DNA of 64,000 bases. Source: Stutzerimonas zhaodongensis. GTDB taxonomy: Bacteria; Pseudomonadota; Gammaproteobacteria; Pseudomonadales; Pseudomonadaceae. The notes below the pieces were generated by a model. It had not been told where the DNA came from, did not search any database, and saw only the letters and a list, made by a program, of their open reading frames with translations. Both the position numbers and the translations under genes were made by a program. This document shows positions 7,997 to 17,560 of the stretch, piece by piece (the stretch's first letter is position 1; each line of letters begins with the position of its first letter). The stretch spans positions 310,001 through 374,000 of the forward strand of contig NZ_RFFM01000001.1 of the NCBI RefSeq assembly GCF_003696365.1, written 5' to 3'.

Positions 7997-10273
7997 ATGA
8001 ACGATATCGAGACCATGAGCGCGAATTCCGATGTGCAACGGCTGGACTTCAATACCCCGGCGCTGCAACGCAAGCGCCGCATCCGCGCGCTGAAAGACAA
8101 CCTGGCGCGTTGGTACGTCTCCATCGGCGGCCTCGCCGTGCTAGGCGCGATCTGCCTGATTTTCTTCTATCTCGCCCAAGTCGTTACGCCCATGTTCCAG
8201 GGCGCCGAACTGGAAGCGCGTGAAGCCCAGCAGCCAGCCTGGTTAGCCACTTCCGGTGAGCCGCTGTTACTAGCGGTGGAAGAGCAGAACCAAGTCGCCT
8301 TGCGCCTCGGCGATGACGGCATGGTTCGCTTCTTCAGCCTCAGGACGGGAGAGTCTCTGCGCACCGTAGAGCTGCCATTGCCGGCCGATAGCCGCATCGT
8401 ATCGGTGGGGCAGGACACGCCCGGCAACCGCAGAATCGTTATCGGCCTGGACAATGGCCAGGTTATGGTCCTGGAGCACAACTACAAGGTCACCTACCCC
8501 GAAGGCAAGAAAACCATCACGCCGCAGCTGGACTACCCGTTCGGCGAACAGCCGCTGAACCTGGACCCGCAAGGGCGTCCCGTTCAGCACGCAGCCATCA
8601 GCCTCAACGGCAAGACCCTGATGGTCGCCGGCGCAACCGACGGCGCGCTGCATGCCTTGAAGATCGCGTCGAGCGAGAACCTGCTGACCGGCGAAGTCAC
8701 TCTGGAAGAGGAGCGCATGGAGCTTCCGCAGCTCTCCGAGCCGATCAAGGCGCTGCGCATCGATCCACGCCACATGTGGATGTTCGCGGTGAGTGGCCGT
8801 GCCAGCGTCGATGTCTTCGACCTGCGTCGCAAGCAGCTCAACGGTCGCTACAAACTGCTCGCAGGCAAAGGCGAAATCACCACGGTTGCCTCGTTGCTTG
8901 GCGGCATCTCGCTGATGGTCGGCGACTCGGCCGGCGGCATTGGCCAGTGGTTCATGGTTCGCGGCAACGACGGCCAGGCCGAGCTGAAAAATGTGCGTAA
9001 CTTCAAGCTCGACGGCCAAGCGATCAGCCAGATCATTCCGGAAGAGCGTCGCAAGGGCTTTCTCGCCCTCGATAGCGCCGGCACCTTGGGCATTTTCCAC
9101 AGCACCGCGCATCGCACACTGCTGACCGAGCAGGTCGCAGAGGGCGCGGCGGTCGCCGCCATGTCGCCGCGAGCGACCCGTCTGCTGGTTGAAGCGGGCG
9201 ATCAGCTGCAACGCTTCGTCATCGACAACCCGCACCCGGAGATTTCCTGGAGCGCACTCTGGGGCAAGGTCTGGTACGAAAGCTATCCAGAGCCTGACTA
9301 CATCTGGCAGTCGACTTCTGCGACCGGTGACTTCGAACCCAAGCTGAGCCTTTCGCCACTGGCGTTCGGTACGCTGAAAGCCGCCTTCTACGCGATGCTG
9401 CTGGCGGCCCCGCTGGCCATCTGCGCTGCGTTCTACACCGCGTATTTCATGGCTCCGGCGCTGCGCCGCAAGGTCAAACCGGTCATCGAACTGATGGAAG
9501 CCCTGCCGACGGTAATCCTGGGCTTCTTCGCCGGACTGTTCCTCGCTCCTTATCTGGAGAACCACCTGCCGGGCATTTTCAGCCTCTTGCTGCTGATGCC
9601 GGTAGGCATTCTGCTGGCCAGCTGGATCTGGAGCCGACTGCCCGAAGGTTTGCGCCTGAGCGTCCCGGATGGCTGGGAAGCGGTGTTGCTGATCCCTGTG
9701 ATCCTGTTCGTGGGCTGGGGCTCGCTGGCAGTCAGCGGCTACCTGGAGAACTGGTTCTTTGGCGGCGACATGCGTCTGTGGCTATCCAATGAAATGGGTA
9801 TCCCCTTCGATCAGCGCAATGCCCTGGTCATCGGGCTGGCGATGGGCTTCGCCGTGATCCCGACCATCTACTCGATTGCAGAAGACGCCGTATTCAGCGT
9901 GCCGCGCAGCCTGACACTGGGTTCGCTTGCCCTTGGTGCTACGCCATGGCAGACGCTGACGCGCGTGGTGCTGCTGACGGCCAGTCCGGGCATTTTCTCC
10001 GCGCTGATGATCGGCATGGGCCGCGCCGTGGGCGAGACCATGATCGTGCTGATGGCCACCGGTAACACGCCGATCATGGAAGCCAACATCTTCGAAGGCA
10101 TGCGCACCCTGGCGGCCAACGTAGCGGTTGAAATGCCTGAGTCAGAAGTGGGCAGCACGCACTACCGCGTCCTGTTCCTGGCGGCGATGGTGCTACTGAT
10201 ATTCACCTTCGTCATGAACACCCTGGCCGAGCTGATCCGCCAGCGCCTGCGTCGCAAGTACGCCAGCCTGTAA
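7997..10273 (+). CDS. pstC: Phosphate ABC transporter permease PstC, enlarged form
   Basis: 758 residues, against about 320 for E. coli PstC. One transmembrane helix lies near residues 38-62. A periplasmic insert of about 380 residues follows, with repeated beta-rich segments suggestive of a propeller-like fold (my inference). Then comes the canonical permease domain from about residue 455, with EAA-loop-like ALGATPWQT near 648. The insert carries no catalytic motif that I recognise. With PstA it forms the membrane channel for phosphate, energised by PstB. This long form is found in pseudomonads, so it is not an assembly fusion. The frame is continuous and the start is the ATG at 7997. Confidence 0.93.
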   Translation: MNDIETMSANSDVQRLDFNTPALQRKRRIRALKDNLARWYVSIGGLAVLGAICLIFFYLAQVVTPMFQGAELEAREAQQPAWLATSGEPLLLAVEEQNQVALRLGDDGMVRFFSLRTGESLRTVELPLPADSRIVSVGQDTPGNRRIVIGLDNGQVMVLEHNYKVTYPEGKKTITPQLDYPFGEQPLNLDPQGRPVQHAAISLNGKTLMVAGATDGALHALKIASSENLLTGEVTLEEERMELPQLSEPIKALRIDPRHMWMFAVSGRASVDVFDLRRKQLNGRYKLLAGKGEITTVASLLGGISLMVGDSAGGIGQWFMVRGNDGQAELKNVRNFKLDGQAISQIIPEERRKGFLALDSAGTLGIFHSTAHRTLLTEQVAEGAAVAAMSPRATRLLVEAGDQLQRFVIDNPHPEISWSALWGKVWYESYPEPDYIWQSTSATGDFEPKLSLSPLAFGTLKAAFYAMLLAAPLAICAAFYTAYFMAPALRRKVKPVIELMEALPTVILGFFAGLFLAPYLENHLPGIFSLLLLMPVGILLASWIWSRLPEGLRLSVPDGWEAVLLIPVILFVGWGSLAVSGYLENWFFGGDMRLWLSNEMGIPFDQRNALVIGLAMGFAVIPTIYSIAEDAVFSVPRSLTLGSLALGATPWQTLTRVVLLTASPGIFSALMIGMGRAVGETMIVLMATGNTPIMEANIFEGMRTLAANVAVEMPESEVGSTHYRVLFLAAMVLLIFTFVMNTLAELIRQRLRRKYASL

Positions 10274-10344
10274 CACGAGCCACGCCTTAGGGCACCGACG
10301 CAGCCGATTGTGGCTAAGAAAGATTTCGACAAAGGTATCGATCC

Positions 10345-12015
10345 GTGAAAAAGGATTCGCTGAAAACCTGGATCAAGAGCGGCACACCCTGGATCTGGAT
10401 GAACGCCGGCGCCGTGTCCATCGCCGTCATCATGACCCTCGGCCTGCTGGCGGTGATCGCCGTACGCGGCCTCGAACACTTCTGGCCGGCTGATGTGATC
10501 GTCAGCGACTACCGGATTCCCGGTGCCGAGCCGCGGGTGATGGCTGGCGAGATCGTGCAAGCCGAAGAGGTGCCGCGTGCGCGTCTGGCAGCCAGTGGGT
10601 TGCCGGTGGACGTCGAAGGCGGCGAGTTCATGACCCGCGAGCTGCTCAAGGTGGGTAACCGCGAGGTCTATGGCGCGGACTTCTCCTGGGTGATCGGCGA
10701 ATGGCTGAGCAACCCTCGCAGGCCGGTTGATCTGGTCGCGCTGGAGCGTCGCGAGTGGGGCAACTTCTATGGCGAGCTGCTGAACGTCAAGGAAAACGGG
10801 CAACTGGTCGCCGAGGGTGATGCTGCCTGGGATGAACTGCAGAAACGAATCAGCCGTATCGACCAATTGCATGCACAGCTGTCGCGCTTGGAAAAGGTCG
10901 ACATTGGCCGGATCAACCATGGTCTCGAACGGTTGCGTTTGAAGACTCGCAAACTGGAACTGAACGACCAGCTCGATGCCGCAGCTCAGGCCGATCTGGA
11001 CGCCGAGCGTGCCCAGTGGGACGCCGAATACAAGGCGCTGGAGGGCGAGCTGACGTCGCTTTATCAAAGCGTCAATCGCGACAGCATCACCATGCGCACC
11101 ATGGATGGCCAGGAAAAGGAAATCACCCTCGGCAAGATCGTGCGTGCCTACCGTCCTAATGCCATGTCGACAATGGACAAGATGGGCTTTTATTTCGCCA
11201 AGGTATGGGAGTTCGTCAGCGACGAGCCGCGTGAGGCGAATACCGAAGGCGGTATTTTTCCGGCGATCTTCGGTACCGTCTTGATGACCATCATCATGGC
11301 GATCATCGTCACCCCGTTTGGCGTCATTGCGGCGGTATACCTGCGCGAATACGCCAAACAGGGCGTGCTCACCCGCATCATCCGCATTGCCGTCAACAAC
11401 CTCGCTGGCGTCCCCTCGATCGTCTACGGTGTGTTCGGCCTGGGCTTCTTCGTCTACGTGCTGGGTGGCTCGCTCGACCGCATCTTTTATCCTGAAGCGG
11501 CGCCAGCGCCGGTATTCGGTACACCGGGCCTGATGTGGGCATCGTTGACTCTAGCCATTCTGACCCTGCCGGTGGTCATCGTCGCCACCGAGGAAGGTCT
11601 GGCGCGGATTCCGCGGATTCTGCGTGAAGGTTCGCTGGCGCTCGGTGCGACCAAGTCCGAGACGTTGTGGAAAGTGGTATTGCCCATGGCCAGCCCAGCC
11701 ATGATGACCGGCCTGATCCTGGCCGTGGCACGGGCCGCTGGCGAAGTAGCACCGCTGATGCTGGTCGGCGTGGTCAAGCTGGCACCGAGCCTGCCGCTCA
11801 ACGGTAACTATCCTTACCTGCACCTGGATCAGAAGATCATGCACCTTGGCTTTCACATCTTCGACGTCGGCTTCCAGAGCCCCAACGTCGAGGCGGCGCG
11901 GCCGCTGGTCTATGCGACCGCTTTGCTGCTGGTGATCGTCATCGCGACACTCAACCTCAGTGCAGTCGTCATTCGTAACCATCTGCGCGAAAAATACAAA
12001 GCGCTCGACCACTAA
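10345..12015 (+). CDS. pstA: Phosphate ABC transporter permease PstA, enlarged form
   Basis: 556 residues, against about 296 in E. coli. It starts at a GTG (KKDSLKTWIK...) with AAAGGT upstream. A first transmembrane helix at about 18-38 is followed by a ~230-residue periplasmic insert that is largely charged and coiled-coil-like (residues ~150-250, heptad-rich with many Glu/Leu/Arg). The permease domain begins near 290 and contains the EAA-type segment SLALGATKSETLWKVVLP around 430. It pairs with PstC, which has a matching large insert. The short 71-base gap from pstC indicates one transcript. Confidence 0.93.
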   Translation: MKKDSLKTWIKSGTPWIWMNAGAVSIAVIMTLGLLAVIAVRGLEHFWPADVIVSDYRIPGAEPRVMAGEIVQAEEVPRARLAASGLPVDVEGGEFMTRELLKVGNREVYGADFSWVIGEWLSNPRRPVDLVALERREWGNFYGELLNVKENGQLVAEGDAAWDELQKRISRIDQLHAQLSRLEKVDIGRINHGLERLRLKTRKLELNDQLDAAAQADLDAERAQWDAEYKALEGELTSLYQSVNRDSITMRTMDGQEKEITLGKIVRAYRPNAMSTMDKMGFYFAKVWEFVSDEPREANTEGGIFPAIFGTVLMTIIMAIIVTPFGVIAAVYLREYAKQGVLTRIIRIAVNNLAGVPSIVYGVFGLGFFVYVLGGSLDRIFYPEAAPAPVFGTPGLMWASLTLAILTLPVVIVATEEGLARIPRILREGSLALGATKSETLWKVVLPMASPAMMTGLILAVARAAGEVAPLMLVGVVKLAPSLPLNGNYPYLHLDQKIMHLGFHIFDVGFQSPNVEAARPLVYATALLLVIVIATLNLSAVVIRNHLREKYKALDH

Positions 12016-12032
12016 TAGCCGACAGACACCGT

Positions 12033-12076
12033 TGGAGGCCGGGGCAGCCCATCGCAGCCCGGGCTTCTAGCCTCCA
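12033..12076 (+). other. Hairpin between pstA and pstB
   Basis: TGGAGGC (12033-12039) pairs with GCCTCCA (12070-12076), and a G/C-rich inner arm (CCGGGGC with GCCCGGG) extends the stem. No T tract follows, so this is more likely an intra-operon processing or stability element than a terminator. Confidence 0.55.
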
Positions 12077-12094
12077 GCGATACGGAGACATCTC

Positions 12095-12925
12095 ATGTCA
12101 CAAGCAAAGACGCATACCATCGACATTTCGGCGCTGGGTCGTGACAAACGCGCGCTGAACCTGGCTAACGAACCCGTCGCCATCGAAGTACCCGACCTGA
12201 GCCTTTACTACGGCGAGAAACAGGCGCTTTACAACGTCAGCATGAACATCCCGCGCCAGCGCGTGACTGCATTCATCGGCCCGTCCGGCTGCGGCAAGTC
12301 GACCCTGCTGCGCTGCTTCAACCGCATGAACGACCTGGTGGACGGCTGCCGCATCGAAGGTGCCATCAACCTCGACGGCACCAACATCTACCGCAAGGGC
12401 GAGGATGTTGCCGACCTGCGCCGTCGTGTTGGCATGGTGTTCCAGAAGCCCAACCCGTTTCCAAAGAGCATCTACGAAAACGTGGTTTACGGTCTGCGCA
12501 TACAGGGAATCAAGCAAAAGCGCGTGCTCGATGAGACCGTCGAATGGGCACTCAAGGGTGCGGCACTGTGGGAGGAAGTGAAGGATCGTCTGCACGAGTC
12601 GGCACTGGGTCTTTCCGGTGGTCAGCAGCAGCGCCTGGTAATCGCCCGGACCATCGCCGTGCAGCCTGAAGTTCTGCTGCTCGATGAACCCAGCTCGGCT
12701 CTCGACCCGATTTCTTCCCTCAAGGTCGAGGAGCTGATCTACGAGCTCAAGGCCAAGTACACCATCGTCATCGTGACCCACAACATGCAGCAGGCCGCGC
12801 GCGTGTCCGATTACACCGCGTTCATGTACATGGGCAAGCTTATCGAGTATGGCGATACCGATACGCTGTTCACCAATCCGGACAAGAAGCAGACGGAAGA
12901 CTACATCACCGGCCGCTACGGCTAG
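12095..12925 (+). CDS. pstB: Phosphate ABC transporter ATP-binding protein
   Basis: 276 residues, normal length for PstB. It contains Walker [10 protein letters not shown] (about 62-70), the ABC signature LSGGQQQR (about 173-180), Walker B VLLLDEP and the switch His in [14 protein letters not shown] hydrolysis drives phosphate import through PstC/PstA; PstB also takes part in the PhoU-PhoR signalling complex. A ~20-residue N-terminal extension before the core ([18 protein letters not shown]) is common in Pseudomonas. The start ATG follows GGAGACATCTC. Confidence 0.97.
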   Translation: MSQAKTHTIDISALGRDKRALNLANEPVAIEVPDLSLYYGEKQALYNVSMNIPRQRVTAFIGPSGCGKSTLLRCFNRMNDLVDGCRIEGAINLDGTNIYRKGEDVADLRRRVGMVFQKPNPFPKSIYENVVYGLRIQGIKQKRVLDETVEWALKGAALWEEVKDRLHESALGLSGGQQQRLVIARTIAVQPEVLLLDEPSSALDPISSLKVEELIYELKAKYTIVIVTHNMQQAARVSDYTAFMYMGKLIEYGDTDTLFTNPDKKQTEDYITGRYG

Positions 12926-12944
12926 TCTGGCCATGTCAGAGCGC

Positions 12945-13010
12945 GCCAGGCGGCGTCGGCGGAACTTGCCGTACAAATCGTACTGTCTGCGTTCCGCCTC
13001 CTTGCCTGGC
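12945..13010 (+). other. Long interrupted hairpin between pstB and phoU
   Basis: The outer arms GCCAGGC (12945-12951) and GCCTGGC (13004-13010) and inner arms GGCGGAAC (12958-12965) and GTTCCGCC (12991-12998) nest in register. A small GTAC/GTAC pair (12971-12974, 12980-12983) sits in the loop. There is no T tract. It may set the PstB:PhoU expression ratio by RNA processing or partial attenuation. Confidence 0.6.
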
Positions 13011-13110
13011 ACACTCTGCCCAAGCCCAGACGGGTTGGCGTGGTATCCATTTTTTTCAGGTGCGCTGCGCACCAGTGCCGCGTAGCGGCAGTCTCCTCGG
13101 AGCGAACACG

Positions 13111-13833
13111 ATGATCAGCAAAGACAGCCATACCCAACACATCTCTCAACAGTTCAACGCCGAGCTGGAAGAGGTACGCAGTCACCTCCTGGCCATGGGC
13201 GGCCTGGTGGAGAAGCAGGTCAACGATGCGGTCACCGCGCTGATCGAGGCCGATTCAGGACTGGCGCAGCAAGTGCGAGACGTGGATGACCAGATCAACC
13301 ACATGGAGCGCGATATCGACGAGGAGTGCATCCGCATCCTCGCGCGCCGTCAGCCGGCTGCATCAGACTTGCGCTTGATCATCAGCATCTCCAAGTCGGT
13401 CATCGACCTGGAGCGCATCGGTGATGAGGCGACCAAGATCGCCCGCCGTGCCATCGAGCTGTGCGAGGACGGCGAGTCGCCACGCGGCTACGTCGAGGTT
13501 CGTCATATCGGTGATCAGGTGCGCCGCATGGTGCAGGAGGCGCTCGACGCCTTTGCTCGCTTCGACGCCGATCTGGCATTGTCGGTGGCGCAGTACGACA
13601 AGACCGTGGACCGCGAGTACAAGACCGCTCTGCGCGAGCTGGTTACCTACATGATGGAAGACCCTCGCTCTATTTCCCGCGTCCTGAGCGTGATCTGGGT
13701 GCTGCGTTCGCTGGAGCGTATCGGTGATCACGCACGCAATATCGCCGAAATGGTGATCTACCTGGTGCGCGGGACCGACGTACGCCACCTCGGCCTCAAG
13801 CGCATGGCTGAAGAAGTCGCCAAGCGCGACTGA
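13111..13833 (+). CDS. phoU: Phosphate signalling protein PhoU
   Basis: 240 residues from the ATG at 13111, which follows CTCGGAGCGAACACG; an upstream in-frame ATG at 13060 lacks such a site. It has two repeated three-helix-bundle halves, with metal-ligand E/DxxxD motifs in the segments DLERIGDEATKIA (about 94-106) and SLERIGDHARNIAE (about 200-213). PhoU links the Pst transporter to the PhoR kinase and represses the Pho regulon when phosphate is plentiful. Last gene of the pst cluster. Confidence 0.96.
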   Translation: MISKDSHTQHISQQFNAELEEVRSHLLAMGGLVEKQVNDAVTALIEADSGLAQQVRDVDDQINHMERDIDEECIRILARRQPAASDLRLIISISKSVIDLERIGDEATKIARRAIELCEDGESPRGYVEVRHIGDQVRRMVQEALDAFARFDADLALSVAQYDKTVDREYKTALRELVTYMMEDPRSISRVLSVIWVLRSLERIGDHARNIAEMVIYLVRGTDVRHLGLKRMAEEVAKRD

Positions 13834-13870
13834 TCGTTCTTGCGGAAACGGTGGGTCCTGATACTGCCCT

Positions 13871-13890
13871 TGGTGGGCTGAAGCCCACCA
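13871..13890 (+). terminator. Candidate terminator hairpin after phoU
   Basis: TGGTGGGC (13871-13878) and GCCCACCA (13883-13890) form a perfect 8-base stem with a 4-base loop, followed by TTAAT. It lies 37 bases after the phoU stop. The T tract is short, so termination may be partial. Confidence 0.6.
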
Positions 13891-13968
13891 TTAATCGCTG
13901 CTCGGCGCTCTGCTTACCGTACCGCTAGAGGCTGAACGCCGCATTAGTCTTCCCAGGACGCGTGGCGC

Positions 13969-14892
13969 TTAGCTCGTTGGCAACGCCTCGCTGAGGTAAT
14001 CGATCAGCACCCGCTTCTTGGGCGGCAGGTGCTGGTTCTGTCGCCACAACAGCCAGGCCGCACCCTGATACGAGCCGGTGTAGCGCCACTGCGGCAGCAC
14101 TTCGCGCAAGCGTCCCTCCGCCAGCGCTTGCGCCGAGGTGAATTGCGGCAGCACCGTGATACCGACATCCCCCAGCGCCGCTTCCAGTCGCGCTTCGCTG
14201 TGGTTGCAGATATAGCGACCGCGCACCGTCACTACTTCGTGCTGATCACCGTTGCTGAAATGCCAGCGGTTGTCGCCACTGTGTTCACCCAGAAAGATGC
14301 AGCTGTGCCTAAGCAATTCCTGCGGGTGCTGCGGCATGCCGTGCTGTTGCAGATATTGGGGGCTCGCGCAGAGCAGCTGGCGTACCGGCCCAAGCGGTTT
14401 GCCGGCGAGGCCTTCAGGCGGTTGATCGGTGACCTTCACCAGCAGGTCGAAGCCATCCTCTATCAGGTCAGGGCTCTGATCGCTGATGTGCAGTTGCACG
14501 TCGACATCGGCATAACGGCGCAGGAAATCCGGTATCAGCGGACTGATGACGAACTTGCCATAGGCCTTGGGCACGCTCAGGCGAACCAGGCCGCTCGGTC
14601 GGCTCATCAGACGTTCGCCAATGGCCAGCGCTTGATCGGCCGCATCGAGCATTGTTCGGCAATGGTCGTAGAACTCACTGCCGGCTTCGTTCAGGCGCAG
14701 CTGCCGCGTGGTGCGCTCCAGCAGGCGTAACGACAGCTCCTGCTCCAGCCTCGCCACCTGGCGGCTTACCGCCGACGCGGTAGTACCGAGCTGCCGGGCG
14801 GCGGCGGAAAAACTTCCAGCCTCCACTACGCGTACGAATACCGCCATGCCAGGCAGCAAGGCGAGCTTTTCATTTGTTCTCATAGCGAACAA
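13969..14892 (-). CDS. LysR-family transcriptional regulator
   Basis: 307 residues. The N-terminal winged helix-turn-helix (AVFVRVVEAGSFSAAARQLGTTAS at about 17-40) is followed by a LysR substrate-binding domain. Two starts are possible: the ATG at 14892 (MFAM) or at 14883 (MRTNEK). It is divergent from an EamA-type exporter gene, the usual arrangement for a LysR protein controlling its neighbour. The sequence most resembles the group that includes DmlR and many uncharacterised regulators; the effector is unknown. Confidence 0.9.
   Translation of the reverse strand: MFAMRTNEKLALLPGMAVFVRVVEAGSFSAAARQLGTTASAVSRQVARLEQELSLRLLERTTRQLRLNEAGSEFYDHCRTMLDAADQALAIGERLMSRPSGLVRLSVPKAYGKFVISPLIPDFLRRYADVDVQLHISDQSPDLIEDGFDLLVKVTDQPPEGLAGKPLGPVRQLLCASPQYLQQHGMPQHPQELLRHSCIFLGEHSGDNRWHFSNGDQHEVVTVRGRYICNHSEARLEAALGDVGITVLPQFTSAQALAEGRLREVLPQWRYTGSYQGAAWLLWRQNQHLPPKKRVLIDYLSEALPTS
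14874..14892. promoter_or_regulatory. Inverted repeat at the LysR gene start
   Basis: TTGTTC (14874-14879) and GAACAA (14887-14892) are perfect inverted arms around a 7-base spacer that contains the alternative LysR start codon. It could be an autoregulatory site in the divergent intergenic region, or chance, since it partly encodes MFAMRT if the upstream ATG is used. Confidence 0.35.
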
Positions 14893-14969
14893 GTCCTTTG
14901 CCTAATCAGCGGATTATCAACCTCAAGGTATCAACGGACAATCAGCTCTCTAACGAGTTGGTGATAGGT

Positions 14970-15908
14970 ATGCAGAACTGGCGCGATGCGGCACAACGCA
15001 ACCTCTGGCTGGCCGATGCCATGCTGTTGATGGTGGCGATCATATGGGGTAGCAGTTATGCGGTGGCCAAGCAGGCGCTATGGTTCTATCCGGTGCTGGG
15101 CTTTCTGGCGATTCGATTTGGCCTGACCTTCGTCCTGCTCGTGCCGCAGCTGCGAGGAGATGGGCGGCGGGCGATTCGACCCGGTTTGCCACTGGGGCTG
15201 GTGATGTTGTGCATCTTTCTCTGCGAGACCTGGGGCGTGATGCTCACGACGGCCAGCAATGCTGCCTTTCTCATCAGCCTCTGCGTAGTGTTCACGCCTT
15301 TCGTGGAGTGGGCCATGTTGCGCCAGCGCCCGAGCAATCTGTTGTTCGCCGCATGCTTGATGTCGCTTGCTGGCGTCTGGTTGCTGACAGGTGGGATGGC
15401 CATATCACTCAACCTCGGCGACGGGCTGATGATTGTCGCAGCAGTGCTGCGTGCCATTCTGGTCTGCCTGACGCGGCGGCTGACAGCCGATCGCGAGGTT
15501 CCACCATTGGCACTGACGGCGGTGCAGAGTGGGGTGGTGGCGGCTGGTTGTCTGGTACTGGGCCTCTCGCTGCCGGGCGGCTTACCGGCCTTGCCGCAGA
15601 GTCCGGCGTTCTGGGCTGCAGCGCTTTATCTGGTGGGCTTCGCGACCTTGTTCGCGCTCTACGTGCAAAATCTGGCGCTCGGCCGCACCAGCGCAACGCG
15701 GGTGTCTTTATTGATGGGTTCCGAGCCGCTTTTCGGCGCGCTTATCGCCGGGCTCTGGCTGGAGGAGCGATTGACGCTGACGCAATGGTCCGGCGGCCTG
15801 TTGATAGTGGTGGCGACGCTGGGCACCTTGCGTTTCGGCCGGGCGATGGCGCCGACCGTGGGCGAGAGCAGAGCGCAGACCGCCCATCCAGGCGCGTCCG
15901 TGAATTAG
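14970..15908 (+). CDS. EamA/DMT-family transporter
   Basis: 312 residues from the ATG at 14970; the frame can be extended upstream only through a TTG with no good ribosome-binding site. About ten transmembrane helices in two EamA repeats (the first begins AIIWGSSYAVAKQAL, the second after about residue 150). Members export small metabolites such as amino acids or drugs; the substrate is unknown. Divergent from the LysR gene at 13969-14892, which probably regulates it. Confidence 0.87.
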   Translation: MQNWRDAAQRNLWLADAMLLMVAIIWGSSYAVAKQALWFYPVLGFLAIRFGLTFVLLVPQLRGDGRRAIRPGLPLGLVMLCIFLCETWGVMLTTASNAAFLISLCVVFTPFVEWAMLRQRPSNLLFAACLMSLAGVWLLTGGMAISLNLGDGLMIVAAVLRAILVCLTRRLTADREVPPLALTAVQSGVVAAGCLVLGLSLPGGLPALPQSPAFWAAALYLVGFATLFALYVQNLALGRTSATRVSLLMGSEPLFGALIAGLWLEERLTLTQWSGGLLIVVATLGTLRFGRAMAPTVGESRAQTAHPGASVN

Positions 15909-15998
15909 GGGAGGAAACACTTTGCGGTAGCGCTAGGGTGGGCGTGAGTCCACCAGATAGTTCCGACACCCCTCCGTACGTCACGCCTGTGCAACGGC

Positions 15999-17372
15999 TT
16001 AGCTGCGCTGCAGGCTTGCCACCAGCTCGGCCAGTTGCTGGTGCCGTTCGGCCTGCTCCAGGCGCGAGCCGGGGTTCAAGGAGGACCATTCAGGATGCGC
16101 GCGGCAACGGTGCAGTGCTTCAGGCAGTTTGCCTTCGCGCCAAGCCTTGTCATCGGGCGCATCCAGACGGATCGCTTCCATCGCGGCGTGCCCGCGCGCG
16201 GCCAATGCGATCAGCAGTTGTCGCTGGCGCACGGCGAGCAAGCGCAGCACGGCGTCATCCACAGTCAGTTCCCGTTGGCCTTTGAGCTTCCCGAGCAAAC
16301 GGTTGCCGTAGTGGCGAGCGGTCTGCGCGCCGCCTCCGGCAATGGCGCCGAGCAATGCCGCGGCGCCCAGGGTAATACCGCCGACCATCAGATCAACACC
16401 AGCACCTGCCGCTGCCCCGGCGGCCATCCCGCCGCCGATCTTCACACCTAGCTCCTTGAGCGTTTCAGGATTGAACAGGTCGTCGCCCCAGCGGCCGTTG
16501 AGCAATGGTAAATCGGCAGCAGCGGCGTCCTGCGGGCGGAAGCCGTAGACGCGAAGCATGGCTTCGACACAGCCCTGCTCACGGGCACGGACGGCGTCGT
16601 GCAGTTCACGAATGGCGCCGCGCTCCAGCTCCGGCTGAGCGGCGACGCTACGCCGACAGGCCGCTACATCCACCAGCAGTTCGGCGATCAAACGATTGCC
16701 TTCGCTGAGCCGGGCCAAGGCTTGGGCTTCATGATCGTCGATCAGACGTTGCAGTTTGGGGCGCGACTGTTCCAGCAGCAGCGCCAAGCTTTCATACAGA
16801 CGGCGCTCGCCATCGATCGGTGGCGCCACACTGTCGAAACGCACCAACGCGTGCAGGCCGAGGCGTGCAAGGGCTTCACGCCACTGTTCTTCGCGATGGC
16901 CTGGCTGGGCGACGAAGTTGAGTACCGGCAGCAATGGTTTTCCACAGCCGGCCAGCACCGCCAGCTCATCCTTGTATTTGGCCAACACTGGCTCGCGCGC
17001 ATCGATCACATAAAGCCCGGCGTCACTGGCCAGCAGCTGGCGCAGCACCTTGGCTTCCTGCTCGAAACGCTGTCGCGCCTCGCTGCCTTCGAGAAAGCGG
17101 GTGGTGCGGGCTGGGCCGTCAAGGCGCTCGCCGGGCCGTTCGATCCGCTCGAGATGATCGAGCAGGGCGATGGCGTCCTCCAGGCCGGGTGTGTCGTAGA
17201 GTTCCAGGAGCGGTTCGCCGTCCACCGAAAGCCGCGCGCCTTCGACATGGCGGGTAGTGCTCGGCCGGTGCGAGACCTCGCCAAAGCTGACATCCCGGGT
17301 CAGGGTGCGTAGAAGCGAGGTCTTGCCGACGTTGGTGTGGCCGACCAAGGCGAGTTTGAGGGGGGCGCTCAT
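15999..17372 (-). CDS. GTPase with DUF3482 C-terminal region
   Basis: 457 residues. The N-terminal G domain has a P-loop GHTNVGKTS at 11-19 and G3 DTPG at 60-63. The position where NKxD (G4) is expected reads NFVA at 152-155, so guanine specificity by the usual motif is not evident. The C-terminal DUF3482 part contains a glycine-rich hydrophobic stretch (about 313-349, many GxxxG/AxxxG steps) that could insert in or lie on membrane. Function is unknown; in pseudomonads the gene normally sits directly next to a DUF2868 membrane protein, as here. A decayed copy of this gene's first ~80 bases lies upstream at 17561-17643. Confidence 0.85.
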   Translation of the reverse strand: MSAPLKLALVGHTNVGKTSLLRTLTRDVSFGEVSHRPSTTRHVEGARLSVDGEPLLELYDTPGLEDAIALLDHLERIERPGERLDGPARTTRFLEGSEARQRFEQEAKVLRQLLASDAGLYVIDAREPVLAKYKDELAVLAGCGKPLLPVLNFVAQPGHREEQWREALARLGLHALVRFDSVAPPIDGERRLYESLALLLEQSRPKLQRLIDDHEAQALARLSEGNRLIAELLVDVAACRRSVAAQPELERGAIRELHDAVRAREQGCVEAMLRVYGFRPQDAAAADLPLLNGRWGDDLFNPETLKELGVKIGGGMAAGAAAGAGVDLMVGGITLGAAALLGAIAGGGAQTARHYGNRLLGKLKGQRELTVDDAVLRLLAVRQRQLLIALAARGHAAMEAIRLDAPDDKAWREGKLPEALHRCRAHPEWSSLNPGSRLEQAERHQQLAELVASLQRS

Positions 17373-17507
17373 TGCCGAGACTCCGTCTGGGGACTAGCGA
17401 GGTTCAGGGCGCACTGCAGGTTGCTCGCGAGCAACACCTGCTTTTTGTTGGAGTCAGGGGAACGCTTAGTTCCTGCAGGCGATGCCCGCTGCGAAGCATT
17501 GGTTTTG

Positions 17508-17530
17508 ATCGCCAGCAAGCTGGCTCCTAC
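17508..17530. repeat. REP half-element
   Basis: ATCGCCAGCAAGCTGGCTCCTAC matches the right-hand half of the REP at 1295-1317 exactly over 23 bases. It sits between the intact GTPase gene and the decayed copy of its 5' end. No clear partner half is seen upstream. Confidence 0.8.
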
Positions 17531-17560
17531 CGGCAAGGTCCTGTGCTCAGTCATGCCAGC

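Noticed and set aside
10162-11067. Minus-strand frame across the pstC-pstA junction
   Set aside because: It runs antisense to two well-supported genes and has no ribosome-binding site or recognisable domain.
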